Positions 11,401 through 23,400 of a stretch of 64,000 nucleotides of DNA are shown piece by piece (the stretch's first letter is position 1; each line of letters begins with the position of its first letter). Made by a program: the position numbers and the translations under genes. The stretch is from Laguncularia racemosa (taxonomy: Eukaryota; Streptophyta; Magnoliopsida; Myrtales; Combretaceae): contig JBBMOL010000146.1 of NCBI GenBank assembly GCA_037954665.1, positions 930,001 through 994,000 of the forward strand, in the 5' to 3' direction. Below the pieces are notes generated by a model. The model was not told where the DNA came from and made no database searches. It saw only the letters and a list, made by a program, of their open reading frames with translations.

Positions 11401-14400
11401 AATTCAAGGGGAACTTCAAATAATTTAAAATTAGTCACTGTTGCTGGCAATGCATCAACTAATTCAAGCAGTGCTTCAACTCCATTTATTAAGAGATTAA
11501 CAAGAGCTAAGATGGCCACTTGAAGAGCTCAAAGATTGTGTTATAATTGTGATGAACAATATGTTCCTGGACATCAATGCAAGAAACTATTTTGGTTGGA
11601 AATAGAAGACACAGAGGAAGAAGACTCAAAGGAAGAAGAAAGTACTCCGGCGATATCCTTACATGCTATTACAGGCGAACAACATGCTAGAACCATGCAA
11701 TTAACGACAATAATTTGTAAGCAGCCATTAACTAGTTTGGTGGATTTCGATAGTACTCACAACTTTATTAGTTCGACAGTAGCTCGAAGCTTAGGAATTC
11801 ACATTCAACCCCAAACAAACCTTAAAGTGGCTGTAGCAAATGGAGAGCAGGTTGTGGGATTGAGCAAATGCACCAACGTACAATTTTCAATCACCAATCA
11901 CCCTTTCAAAGCTGATTTTTATGTGATTCCTTTAGCTGGTTTTGATTTGGTATTAGGTATACAGTGGCTACGAACATTAGGGCCAGTTTTATGGGATTTT
12001 ACGTCCCTAACAATGCACTTCGAGAAAGCGGGCAACCCAATTATGTTGTAGGGACAACAGTAGCCTTCACACTCAACAATAAATCATCTTCAAGCATCAC
12101 AACCTCAAGAGAGGGACTTGGAGAAAGTACTGGCAGCTTTTGAGGAATTATTTCAAGAGCCGATAAGACTACCACCCATCCGACCATGCGATCATCGTAA
12201 TAATTTACAGCCAGATACAGCCCTTGTGGTGGTTCAACTCTATTGATATCCTCACTTTCAAAAAGATGAGATTGAAAAACAATGTCAGCAAATGCTACAA
12301 CAAGGCATTATCCGGCCTAGTCGTTTGCCATTCTCCTCCCCTGTACTGCTAGTTCGCAAGCACGATGGCACATGGCGATTTTGTGTCGATTACTAAGAGC
12401 TGAACAATAAAACTGTGAAGGATAAATTTCCCATCCCAATAGTTGATGAATTGTTGGATGAGTTGCATGGCGCAAAATTTTTTACTAAACTTGATCTCCA
12501 ATCCGGTTAGCATCAGCTTCAAAAGGATCCTCAAGATATGGAAAAAACAACTTTCCGAACTCACCATGGCCATTTTGAGTTCCTTGTCATGCCCTTTGGA
12601 CTAACCAATGCCCCTTCCACCTTTCAAGCATTAATGAACGAGGTATTTCGACCCCATTTACGTCAATTTGTGCTTTTTTTTTTTTAACGATATCCTTGTG
12701 TACAGCAGCTCATGGGAGAGCCATTTGATGCATCCACAAATTGTCTTTAAGCTATTGAGGACCCATCATCTCTATCTTAAGAAGTAAAGTGCTAGGTTTT
12801 GAGAACCACAAGTCTCCCATTTAGGCCATGTGGTATCAGCAGGAGATGTTTCCACCAATGCAAGTAAAATTCAAGCGGTCGCCAATTAGCCTCAACCTCA
12901 AACTATCAAAGTTTTGCGTGGATTCTTGGGTTTGACAAGGTATTACCGAAAAATCATTATGGTCAAATTACTACCCCCTTGACAAGTATGTTAAAGAAAC
13001 AAGCCTTTCAATGGAATGATGCGGCTCACGCCTCCTTTGACGCGCTAAAGAAAGCCTTAATAGCCGCCCCAATACTGAGTTTACCTAATTTTGAGGAAGA
13101 GTTTGTAGTTGAATGTGACACGTCTGGTGTAGGAATAGGAGCAATCTTGCAACAAAATGGACATCCCATTGCCTTCTTTAGCAAGAAATTAGTACGCCGT
13201 CATTTTAAACTTGCAGCGTATGAGCGGGAATTAATCGGGTTAGTGAAGGCAGTCCAACATTAGAGACCATACCTTTGGGGTAGTTCTTTTATCGTTCAAA
13301 CATATCACTTTAGTCTCAAGTATTTACTTGACCAACGGTTGTCCACATCCCTCCAACAACACTGGTTTAGCAAGTTAATGGGATTCAACTTTTGAGTGGA
13401 ATATAAGGTTGGTCGGTTGAACACTGTAGCAGACTCCTTGTCACGACGTGAGGAAGATTGTGGGCTATTGTATCTAATATCTCAACTGCAAGTTGTCTTT
13501 GTTCGATGAGATTCGAGCAAAGATTCAAAATTCAGCCACTTTAATGGAAATTAAATTAAGAATTGAGGAAGGAACAGTAGAACCAAGTTGGTCTTTGTGT
13601 GATGAGATGGTAATCTTTCGAGATCGCATTTACCTATTACCAACCTCTTCCTTGATCAGTGCTATATTATCAGGAATCCATGATAATACTCATGAAGGTG
13701 TTGAGAAGACATTGCAGCGAACTCACAAGGATTTTTATTGGTCTGGCATGAAGAACAACATCAAAGAATACGTCACAGCATGCCTAGTGTGCCAACGCAA
13801 TAAAGCTGAACATTTGAGTCCAGCCGGTTTACTGCAACCATTACAATTACCTCACTAGGTTTGGTCGGATATATCGATAGATTTTATTGACGGGTTACCA
13901 AAATCGTTGGGTAAAACTGTGTTATTCATGGTGGTCGATCGGTTCTCAAAATATGCTCACTTTATTCCATTGGCACATCCGTACAATGCTTGCACCGTTG
14001 CAAGGGTATTCCTTGAAAATATTGTTTGTCTACACGGCATTCCTAAATCTATTGTTAGTGATCGAGATGCCTTTTTTATAAGTAACTTTTGGAAGGAGTT
14101 GTTTCGTTTATGTGGAACCAATCTTAATTTCTCTTCCGCATATCACCCACAATCTGATGGGCAGACCAAGGTGATTAATCGAACCATTGAAATACACTTG
14201 CATTGCCTTGCTAGAGACCGACCTAAGAAGTGGGTAGAATGGATTCCTTGGGCTGAATTTTGTTACAACACTTCCTTCCACACAGCCCTTAAAACATCTC
14301 CATTTCAAGTTGCATATGGAAGGGAGCCTCCAAGTTTGACATCTTATGTTGCCAGAACTTCTCGAGTAGATGCTGTGGATCAAGCAATTCTTGATCGAGA

Positions 14401-17400
14401 TGAAGCTTTAGTTGACATTCACACCAAACTCCAACAAGCACAGCACATAAACTTGCACCCAAGTTCTATGGACCTTTCATGGTGGCAAAATGCATTGGTA
14501 CCGTAGCATACCAACTAGAGCTTCCTTTGGACTGCAAGCTGCATAATGTTTTTCACGTGTCATTGTTGAAGCCTTTCAAGGGTGAGATACCCGGTGAGCC
14601 TCCAGCGCTACCTCCACTTGAAGAAGGTCGAGTTGTGATCAGTCCTATGGCCATTTTGCGGACTCGATTGAATAGAGGCCGTTGGGAAATCTTGGTACAG
14701 TGGAGTAGAGGTACAATAGAGGATGCTACTTGGGAAGATGTCTTGGAGTTTAAAATAGCATTTCCAGCCTTTAAGCTTGAGGACAAGCTTTTTGTGGAGG
14801 GGAGTAATGTTGCGGATGCATTCATGGGACAAACATATGAACGACGTAGAAAAAAGGAATCCTACGAATCCTAGGTGGTCTAATTTTCGTTAATTCTGAA
14901 AGTCAAATCTTTTCCTTATTTTTAGTTATTTCCAGTTTTGTTATTTCTTTATTTTATGGCAGTAGGAGTTTTATTAGGAAATTGAATCTATTGAGGAATC
15001 TTAATCCTTGTTTAGTTAGGAATTCTAGCTCTTTTATTGTTTTTATTATTGTAAGAAGATTTCCCTATAAATAGGGAGTTATTCAGCAATAAAAGGGGAT
15101 TAGAATTTAGAAATAAAACCAAGAAATCGGAAACTCTCTCTCTACGAGTTTCAAGGTTACAGCTCCCTTCGACAAGCTGCGTTAGATTATCAATTGGGTA
15201 AAAACCCTTTGTTGGAAGGAGAATCTCCGGTTCATCGTCCGGTGAGTCGATCACAGACTAGGGATCGTAACAATACTGGTCTGCAGTTCATGTGGTTTGG
15301 TTGTAGCATGGGAGGCCAATTTGAAGAAAACTTGACAGGACCCCGGTGAACCAACACTTTCTTTTACCACTAATATAGCTTTCATGCTAGATTTCTTGAG
15401 CCCAATATATCCACCCATGAGCATTGCTTGGTTAAGATTGGTATTAGAAATCAACATAGAAAATGCCCCTTCCATTCCTGATTTCTACTCAACACATCCT
15501 CAGTTCATCCCATAAAGAAGGTGCAGGAGTTGGAAGTTAGGGAATTGCTCAATTACAGATTTTATATGAAATTCAAAGGTCAGGAGGAATTAGAGAGACT
15601 TAACAAACACATCTCAACCAAAGCAAATGAGGTCAAAACAAAACTCCATGAATTCCATGAGTTAATATACACTACAAGAGGTAATGAGGATGATAAGAGG
15701 AATGAACAAACAGCTTCCAATGATTTCCACAAGCTAAAAGTACCAGAGGGAAGCTTATTAAAGCAGAAATCAAAAGTTCAATAGCTACAAGAAAGTGCTC
15801 AATGAAAACGAGCCTCCAATAATAATAACCTTGCAAACATTATGTTATACAGTTAAATCTGTTATGGATTAGCTATAGCTCTATTTGGAATGTATTCAAG
15901 CAGTAATAAGTGTTGTCTCAATTCTTTTTTTTTTTCGGTAATTCATTATTTATTGATTAGAGATAAAGATACATCCGTCAAAGACGATTACATCACAATA
16001 CAACACTAGTAACTATTCTATTATAACTTTAGTACCATACTTATAGTAATTGGTACAAACTGGCCCTATCAAATTATTCTATGTAGATATAAGATTTGAC
16101 TTGATTGGCTAAGGAAGAGACGCTAGGCATAGGGTATCCAAGTCTTGCTTTGTTGCGCACTCTCCAAATGCAGTATACCGTGGCTACGAGGCTCGCTCTC
16201 CAAGTCTTGTGTTGTTTGGCATTGGATTGTTTTGTTACCAGTAGGACTCGTTTGGCTCCCTGCCAATCCTTACAGGAAGGGGGGCAATTGGCCATATCAC
16301 TCACTGTCAGCCATACTCGGGATGAGTATTGGCACCCAAAGAATAGGTGGGAGTGGTCCTCGTCTTCTTGTTGGCATAAGTAGCATGTGGAGGATGTAGC
16401 TAGTCCCCATGTGGTCAGCTTATCGAGTGTAGATAATTTTCCTAACCAGGCAAGCCATAATATGAAGGAGTGCCTTGGTATGGAAGTTTTGTTCCATACA
16501 ACTTGATACCATGGTACTGTTGGACTAGCTGGATTGAGGAAGAAATAGCCACTTTTGATGTTGTATTCCCCTGCAGTCGTGTGAATCCATTGGAGTTGGT
16601 CGGAAGTGTGATGATTGGGTTTGATATGCGCGGGAATGTTGATATCTGACCATGGTGGATGGTTTGGTAGCCGCCATGTGTTGTTTTCCTCCAAAGAGCA
16701 TAATTTTGCCGTTATTGGAATCCTAGAGTTCCTGATCTGTCTTGGAGAGAATAGGGTGTCCAGAGGACCCATGGGTAACCAAAAGTCAGTCCAAATAGAG
16801 ATGGTTAGGCCATCTCCCACTTTCCATTGAAAGCTATTTCGCACTAAAGGTCTAAGCTTTAGGAGTTTCTTCCAAGACCAAGAACATACAGCTGGGGCTC
16901 GCATTGTCCAGAAACTTCTACCTTTTAACAATGTCAAGTGTACCCATTCAGGCCATAGACTACGCTGACCGCTCCTGCATAGGTGCCAGATGTGCTTGAT
17001 TTGTAGGGCCTTGTTCCAATGATGAAGGTTGGGAATCCCCAGACCCCCACATTTGATTGGCTTACAAACCTCTTCCCATCTGACTTTGGCTTTGGTTCCT
17101 ATATGAGGATTTCCATTCCAAAGGAAGTTCCTGATTAGCTGCTCTACCTTTGTGATTATCTTCTTGGGAAGAAGGAATACTAAGCTCCAGAAGACCTGCA
17201 TAGAAAATAAGACTGATCGAACTAGCTGAAGTCGACCAGCATATGATAAGAATTTCACTGTCCACAAAGTGATGCGAGCTGTGATTCGGTCAACTAAGAT
17301 GTCACAGTCCTCCATTTTGAGTTTAGTGGAGAGGAGTGGGACACCAAGATATCTTATTGGAAGAGAGCCTTCTTGGAACTGTGTGATTTGTAGGATGCTT

Positions 17401-20400
17401 TGTTTATCCCTAGAGGGGATGTTGGAGAAGAATATGGAACTCTTGGAACTGTTCGCTGTCAAACCTGAGAGTGCTTGAAATTGTTGGAGAGTGTCTCTGA
17501 TCAGGGTTATAGATTGTACATTTCCTCTGGCAAATATGAGTAGGTCATCCGCGAAGCAAAGGTGATTGAGGCGTTCCGGCTTACATCTCCAGGGAGGGGA
17601 GAATGTTGGGTTGGATAGGAGCCGCCGGAGAGAGGTGGAGAGGATTTCCATGCCTATAACGAATAAGTACGAGGAAATAGGGTCCCCCTGTCTGAGACCT
17701 CACATGCTTGAGAAGTAGCCTGCCAGTTCCCCATTGATATTGATTGAGAATTTTGTAGTTGATAAGCACTGCTTTATGAGTCTGCAAAAGTGCGGAGGGA
17801 ATTGCATGGTTAACAATACTTCAATTATAAAGTCCCAACGTATGGTATCATAGGCTTTCTGGAGGTCGACCTTTAGAGTGCAACGGGGCGCTCCTTTTTG
17901 GGTCTGGTAACCTGCCATTAATTCCTGGGCAATGAGGATGTTATTTGTGATCTTTCGTCCAGGGATGAATGCAGCTTGCTCCCTCCCGACTAGTACATGT
18001 AAGACCTTCTTGAGGCGGGCAGCTAAGATCTTTGACACTGCTTTATAGAGCACGTTGCAACATGCTATGGGTCTAAAGTCCCCCATACTAGTTGGGTTGG
18101 GGATTTTGGGAACCAATGTGAGTATGGTGGAGTTTATTTCTTTGAGAAGATGTCCCGATAGGAGGAACTCCCTGATTGCAGTGGTAAGATCCTTGCCTAT
18201 TATTCCCCATGTTTCCTTGAAGAAGAGAGTTGTGTATCCATTCGAACCTGGGGCTTTCTCATTTGCTTGGGAGAAAAATCCCCATCTGATTTCCTCATCC
18301 ATATAAGGTGCAAGCAGCTCTTTGCGTTGCTGCGCATTGAGCTTCCATGTCACAAGGCTGGCTATTTCCTCCATATTGAGTGGTGGACATGCTTTGTTAT
18401 AGATCTGTTGAAAGTATTCGACCGCTAAATGCTTGACCTGTTCGCTGCCAATTGCTTCACTTCCATCCTCACGGCTGATTTGGAAGATGTGGCTCCTGTT
18501 ATGATGGTTTCGCATGGATTTATGGAAGGAGGAGGTATTCTTGTCTCCGAGTTTCAGCCATTTTACTCTTGATTTCTGTTTGTAAAAGTTCTCTTCAGCT
18601 TTCCTTAGTAGGTAGTACTCCTTGAAGGCTGATCTTTCGGGCTCCATTTGAGATACATTGCGGTTGCTATGGATGTTAGACTGCAGCTGAAGGAGTGTTT
18701 GCTTGGCTTCTTTGACTCGGTTAGACAGGTCTGAGTAATCGGTGTGGTTGAGCTGTCTCAGCTTCCCCTTGATTAGCTTAAGCTTACTTACTACTTGAAA
18801 CATTTTAGAACCTGCTATCTCAGTGCTCCACACTCTTGAGATTATATCATTGAAATCTGCATGATGAATCCAATAATTGAAGAATTTGAAGGGTGTCTTC
18901 CTTACCTGCTGTGTAGGCTGTATGTGTGTGACGGATAGGGAATGATCTGATAAGATGGGAGGTAGGAACTTGGCTTGGGAGCTAGGGAAGGTTTGCATCC
19001 AGCTTTGGTTGACCAAGACGCGATCAAGCTTCCTCAGGATGGGGTTGTTGGCTTGTCGATTGGTCCATGTAAAGAAGTCGCCTCCATATCTTAAGTCCTC
19101 CAATTCGGTCTTGGCCATGCAGTCCTAGAATTCCGCCATGGCGGAAGTCATTCGCCCCCGACCACCTTGCTTTTCAGAAGGGGATTTAGTTATGTTAAAA
19201 TCCCCAAGGACCAGCCACAGAGTGGTGGTGTGTGTGAGGGAAAGTTCTTCCAATTGTGTCCAAAGATCCCTTCTATCGTTGTTAGTGTTTGCACCGTAGA
19301 TGAATGTGATGCTAAGGCTAATATTGAGGCTACGATGAGTTGCAATGCAATGTGATAGTTGGGCTCTTTCCATAACAATGTGGATATTCCACACTCTCGG
19401 TTGGTAGCTACTTGCCAATTTTGTCCCATTCGCTGCTTTACTAATGTTTCATTGTTGGTGTTCACTCTGGTTTCCAATATCCCCATTAGGGATATCCTAT
19501 TATTGCCACACTCTTTTGTTAATTCTACCACTTTGAGAGGGTCGTTTAACCCTCTTATGTTCCAAGCCGCTATGTTCATTAATAAGATAAGAGTGTGACG
19601 ATGGATTCCTAGTGGAGCTAGGTGAAGGAGCGGCGCCTCTTCCTCTGTTTCTTCTTGTGTTTTCTAGAGGAGTTAGAGCCTTTGTTTCCCTTGTAGGAAC
19701 TCGCTATTGGCTTAGAAGCTACGTGCAGCAGTTTGGACAAGGGAGTGTTCTCATAATTACTGTCCTCACTGTCTGCTTGTGGAGTTGTGGAGTTTGCTTC
19801 ATTGTTTAAAGTAGTGTTACGAGGCGGGCATTCTGGTATGGGAGGTTCCGTGCTGATGGATGGGCAGGTTTGGGATACCTTCTTGTGGGCTTCTGGTGTC
19901 TCCGTGTGCTTAAGGTCTGGGTTAGAAGCCTGGTGATGGGTGTAGTTGGTATCGTGTTTGGTGTGAGCTGGGTTGGAAATCTTACTATCCTGGGTTGTGT
20001 CTGGATTAGGACAGTTATTGCTAGGAGGAGGGTGATTTCCGCCAGAAGTGTGTGTTTGGGTGGTGGGGTTAGTTGGTTTGTTCTATGTGGCTGTATCGGT
20101 ATTAGGAGGTTGAGAAGTAGCTACGGTTGGGTCGGAAGGGGAGGTCTTTGGGGGAATGGTGATGGCTGGGCATCTGTGTCCAAATACTTGGCATTTTTTG
20201 TAGTGTGGAGGGATCCATTGATAGTCAACGTCAATGAAGGCCACTGATCCATCAGCTTTCTCTACCTCAATCCGCTTCACCAGGTCCTTCTTTCCATCAA
20301 GCTCGACCAAGACGCGAGCTTGATTGGGGCGCTTTCTAGAGGCTGTAAGTGTATCAGCCTTTAAAGGGAGACCTACTGCGCTTGCAATATGGCTTAGACC

Positions 20401-23400
20401 TTCCGCAGATAGGAGCTCGCAAGGTATACGGTTTAGTGTGATCCAGACCGAAACGTGTGTTGGTTGAGGTTTTTCCAACTTCATTCCTTTCCTCCACCGT
20501 TGGATGATGAGAAAACACTTGGAGAAGAGCCATACCTTCTCTAGGATGGGAGTTAGGTCCTTGTTTTTTTCGAACTGGAAGTAGTAAAATCCTTCAAGGC
20601 TGGCCAGTATGCCTTGGAGTCCGAAGTCCTTCCAAAGCTTAGTGGTTATCGCGTGAACAAGGGTGTAGGGCATTTTCCGACCAATGAAATATCCTACTAG
20701 TGTGGACTCCCAATAGGTGGCTCCCTCGTCCTCTACGGATTGAGGTATTCTGACCTTGGGAATGCTGGACGAGGTGGTTGGTGGGATAAATCGGAGTTGG
20801 AACTCTGGAGGGGGTGGGATTGTTCCTTGGCGGCAGGTAGAGGCGTAGGATAGCGGTTGTTTCGGAGGTACGGGGTGGTTGTTTTCCGATCGAAGTTGGT
20901 CGGAAAAGTAGCGTTTTTGGTTGTGTTCAGGTTCCAATGTGTTTTTGCCGTTAAGGGAAAGGCTTTGGGAGTGAAGTGGGTCAGAGTTTGACAAAGGGCC
21001 GTTGTGAGGGACTTTTTGGGCAAACAGCATTGCAGGTATGCAAGCTACAACAGGGGTATGGGTCTCCAAGCATGCCATTTTGGGAAAGCTAGCTGTGACT
21101 TCTCCAAATGCTTGAAAAGTTATTGTTTCCTTTTCCGTATTGGGACGCATTGGGCTTGAGGCCACTTTTTGGTTGTCCGGTGGACAATGAGGGTGATGGT
21201 TGACACCCTGGGTGCTCCGGTGATCGGACGGACTTCCTGACTGTCCGTGGGGGGAACTTCCGGTTGCATTTGGTCGGTGATGGGCGAGGAAGGAGGGTGT
21301 TTGGATATTTCCTAGTTCTAATGGTGTGTGTGATGTAACCTAAAGGAAGTGGTCCTCTAGGGGGGCGTAGGAGGGCAGGGGATAGAGAGAGGAGAGAGCA
21401 TTTTCTCACTCTAGGAGCTTTTTATGAGCCTCTCAAGGAATTCATTAAACAGCTTGTTGTCTCAATTCTTTAGTATATGATATCACATACATCACTTAGC
21501 CATTTCTTGTTAAGATTAGAATGCACCTTGCTAGGGCTGTAACAAGTGGTGTGTGCAGATATTAGAGGCCCAAGAACAAGCACACTGGACAGTCTTAGTC
21601 CTAGCTGTTATGTTATCTATTTGTTTTCTGTTATATTATTTGTTTATTTTGTGTATGTTTTTATTTGTGCATCTGATTGTGTGATTATGTCAGTGTGTCA
21701 GTACAGATGTGTAGGGTGCTGTGTGTGGACATGTAGGACTAGGTCAGGCTGTTGCATTGCAGCTGACATGTGGTTTGTAGGGTATGTGCAGTTAGTAGTT
21801 TCATAATCAGTTGAAAAGTATCAGTCATGTATGAGTAAAAATAGGGAATTGCAGGTCTTAGCAGTTATGTAACCGCCTTATTTATTCATCAGATGAATGA
21901 CAAAGAGACGAGCCTTATTTTTCTTAGAAAAAATTTCGTAGTTATTTTCTGATCAAGAGATTGCCAGGTTCTCTCTTAACAAACTCCAAAATGAATTTTA
22001 AAAATCAATCCTATAACAACACAAGGATGCAGGAACAGTAGGTTAGAATGCATAAACCCACGCAATTAGGCACATATAAATAAATTTTGTAACCATCTCA
22101 GTTTCTTTACTCAATAAAATACTACACAATTATCCAAAAAGAAAAATAGGATAGAATTTCCTCAAGTATCTATGCTATGGGCAAGGGATGTGCTATTCAT
22201 TCACTAACCAAAGTGGACTGTTCCATAGCAGAAGGGGATGAAATAGACTACAGTGCATATCACTTCCAAGACACTTCTCATCCAAAGATTATCAAATCAA
22301 GGAATCCCTCACTTAATCAGGCAAACTTTCTCTCGACAGCATGAGGCACACTCTTCTCCTTGGCAAGCCATAAAGCAGTGGACCCGAATGGCTTTAATTG
22401 GACAATAATTGGTGATGATGTATTATTGATGATTGAGGACAAAGAGGAGAGATACTCTAAGGAGACTAACAACACAGCTATTACTTTGGTTTCCAAAGCT
22501 ATTAATCATACTGGCCTAGGAGAGTTCACTATCACTCCTGATAATATCTTATGTAAGTGCGTGAAAAAATGTCTGCACCCATGGGGAGGGATATCCTGCC
22601 TAAAGGCAAATTGCTATCACCCTTTTTCCACAACATGCATAATCCAAGAAAAGCAGTAGAGTCCTAGCTGTTATGCTATGTTTTTATTTTGTTCATGTAT
22701 TTATGTAACTATGTGCTTTGTGTAGGCATGTCTAAGTGATAGTGCAGGCTTTCATGTTGTAGCTAAAGACATTAGTCGATGAGGAATTCTATAGTTAGTG
22801 TCAGCGCAGATTTGGTTAATTCATGACAGATCATGTGTGTAGTGCTTGGAGTAAGTTTAGGAGCAACTGAGAGGAAAATAGGAAAGTGGGGCATGTTTGT
22901 AAATACCATCTTTGTACCTTAAAATGCAAAGAAAGAATTAAGGAAACAAGCCTATTTTTCTCTAAAAGAACTTTAGAGTTCTAAGAGATCATAGAGTTCT
23001 TTCTATAATGAATCCTAAAAAAACAGATCGTCGCGTTCTCTCTATAATGAATCCGAAAATTTATTGAAAATCGATTTTGTAACATTTTGGAATTAGAGCA
23101 GGAATTAATAGAAGAATTGAAGAATTTATGACAACAATTTGAAGCCTTTTTCTCGATGTACAAGGAGGATCGGATGCAACTTAAAACATGGCAGCAGCAA
23201 TGTTCAGCCCAGCTTGCATCCTTATCTCATGATGTGTCAACACATTGAATGGGGATCAGAGAACTTGAAGAACCCAGCAATCACAGAACGGGTGCCAGAC
23301 AAATGAGTACTATCAAGCCCAAAAAATTTATTCCAAAATGTGGAGATGATCCTACTTTGGATAAAGAAGAGGACTATATTAATGAGGACAGTGACAAGGA

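Larger units (their letters stand above)
10110..15277 (+). mobile_element. Ty3/gypsy chromovirus-like LTR retrotransposon (defective), in XLG1 intron 5, antisense
   Basis: The 5' LTR is 10115-10553 and the 3' LTR is 14808-15272. Both start TGTTGCGG and end TAACA. Flanking 5-mers GTACT (10110-10114) and ATACT (15273-15277) are a one-mismatch target duplication. A primer-binding site, TGGTATCAGAGC, complementary to initiator tRNA-Met, lies at 10557-10568. A purine tract, GGAGGGGAG, precedes the 3' LTR. The order gag-PR-RT-RNaseH-INT-chromodomain gives Ty3/gypsy. The coding part is broken by many stops and frameshifts. Confidence 0.92.
15928..21454 (-). mobile_element. LINE (non-LTR retrotransposon), near full length, inserted in XLG1 intron 5, same sense as the gene
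   Basis: The element is flanked by a direct duplication, TGTTGTCTCAATTCTTT, at 15911-15927 and 21455-21471; 14 bp are unambiguous and 3 T merge with the tail. Its poly(A) tail is the T-run at 15925-15935. ORF1 (DUF4283-like with a knuckle) precedes ORF2 (endonuclease, RT, zinc-finger C-terminus), the usual plant L1 layout. ORF2 carries at least one frameshift and two in-frame stops. Confidence 0.93.

Noticed and set aside
16105..19598. Plus-strand open frames over the LINE
   Set aside because: They are antisense shadows of LINE ORF2.
22360..22659. A host gene encoding about 99 residues
   Set aside because: It lies between two LTR-like repeats inside an intron and shows no recognised domain.
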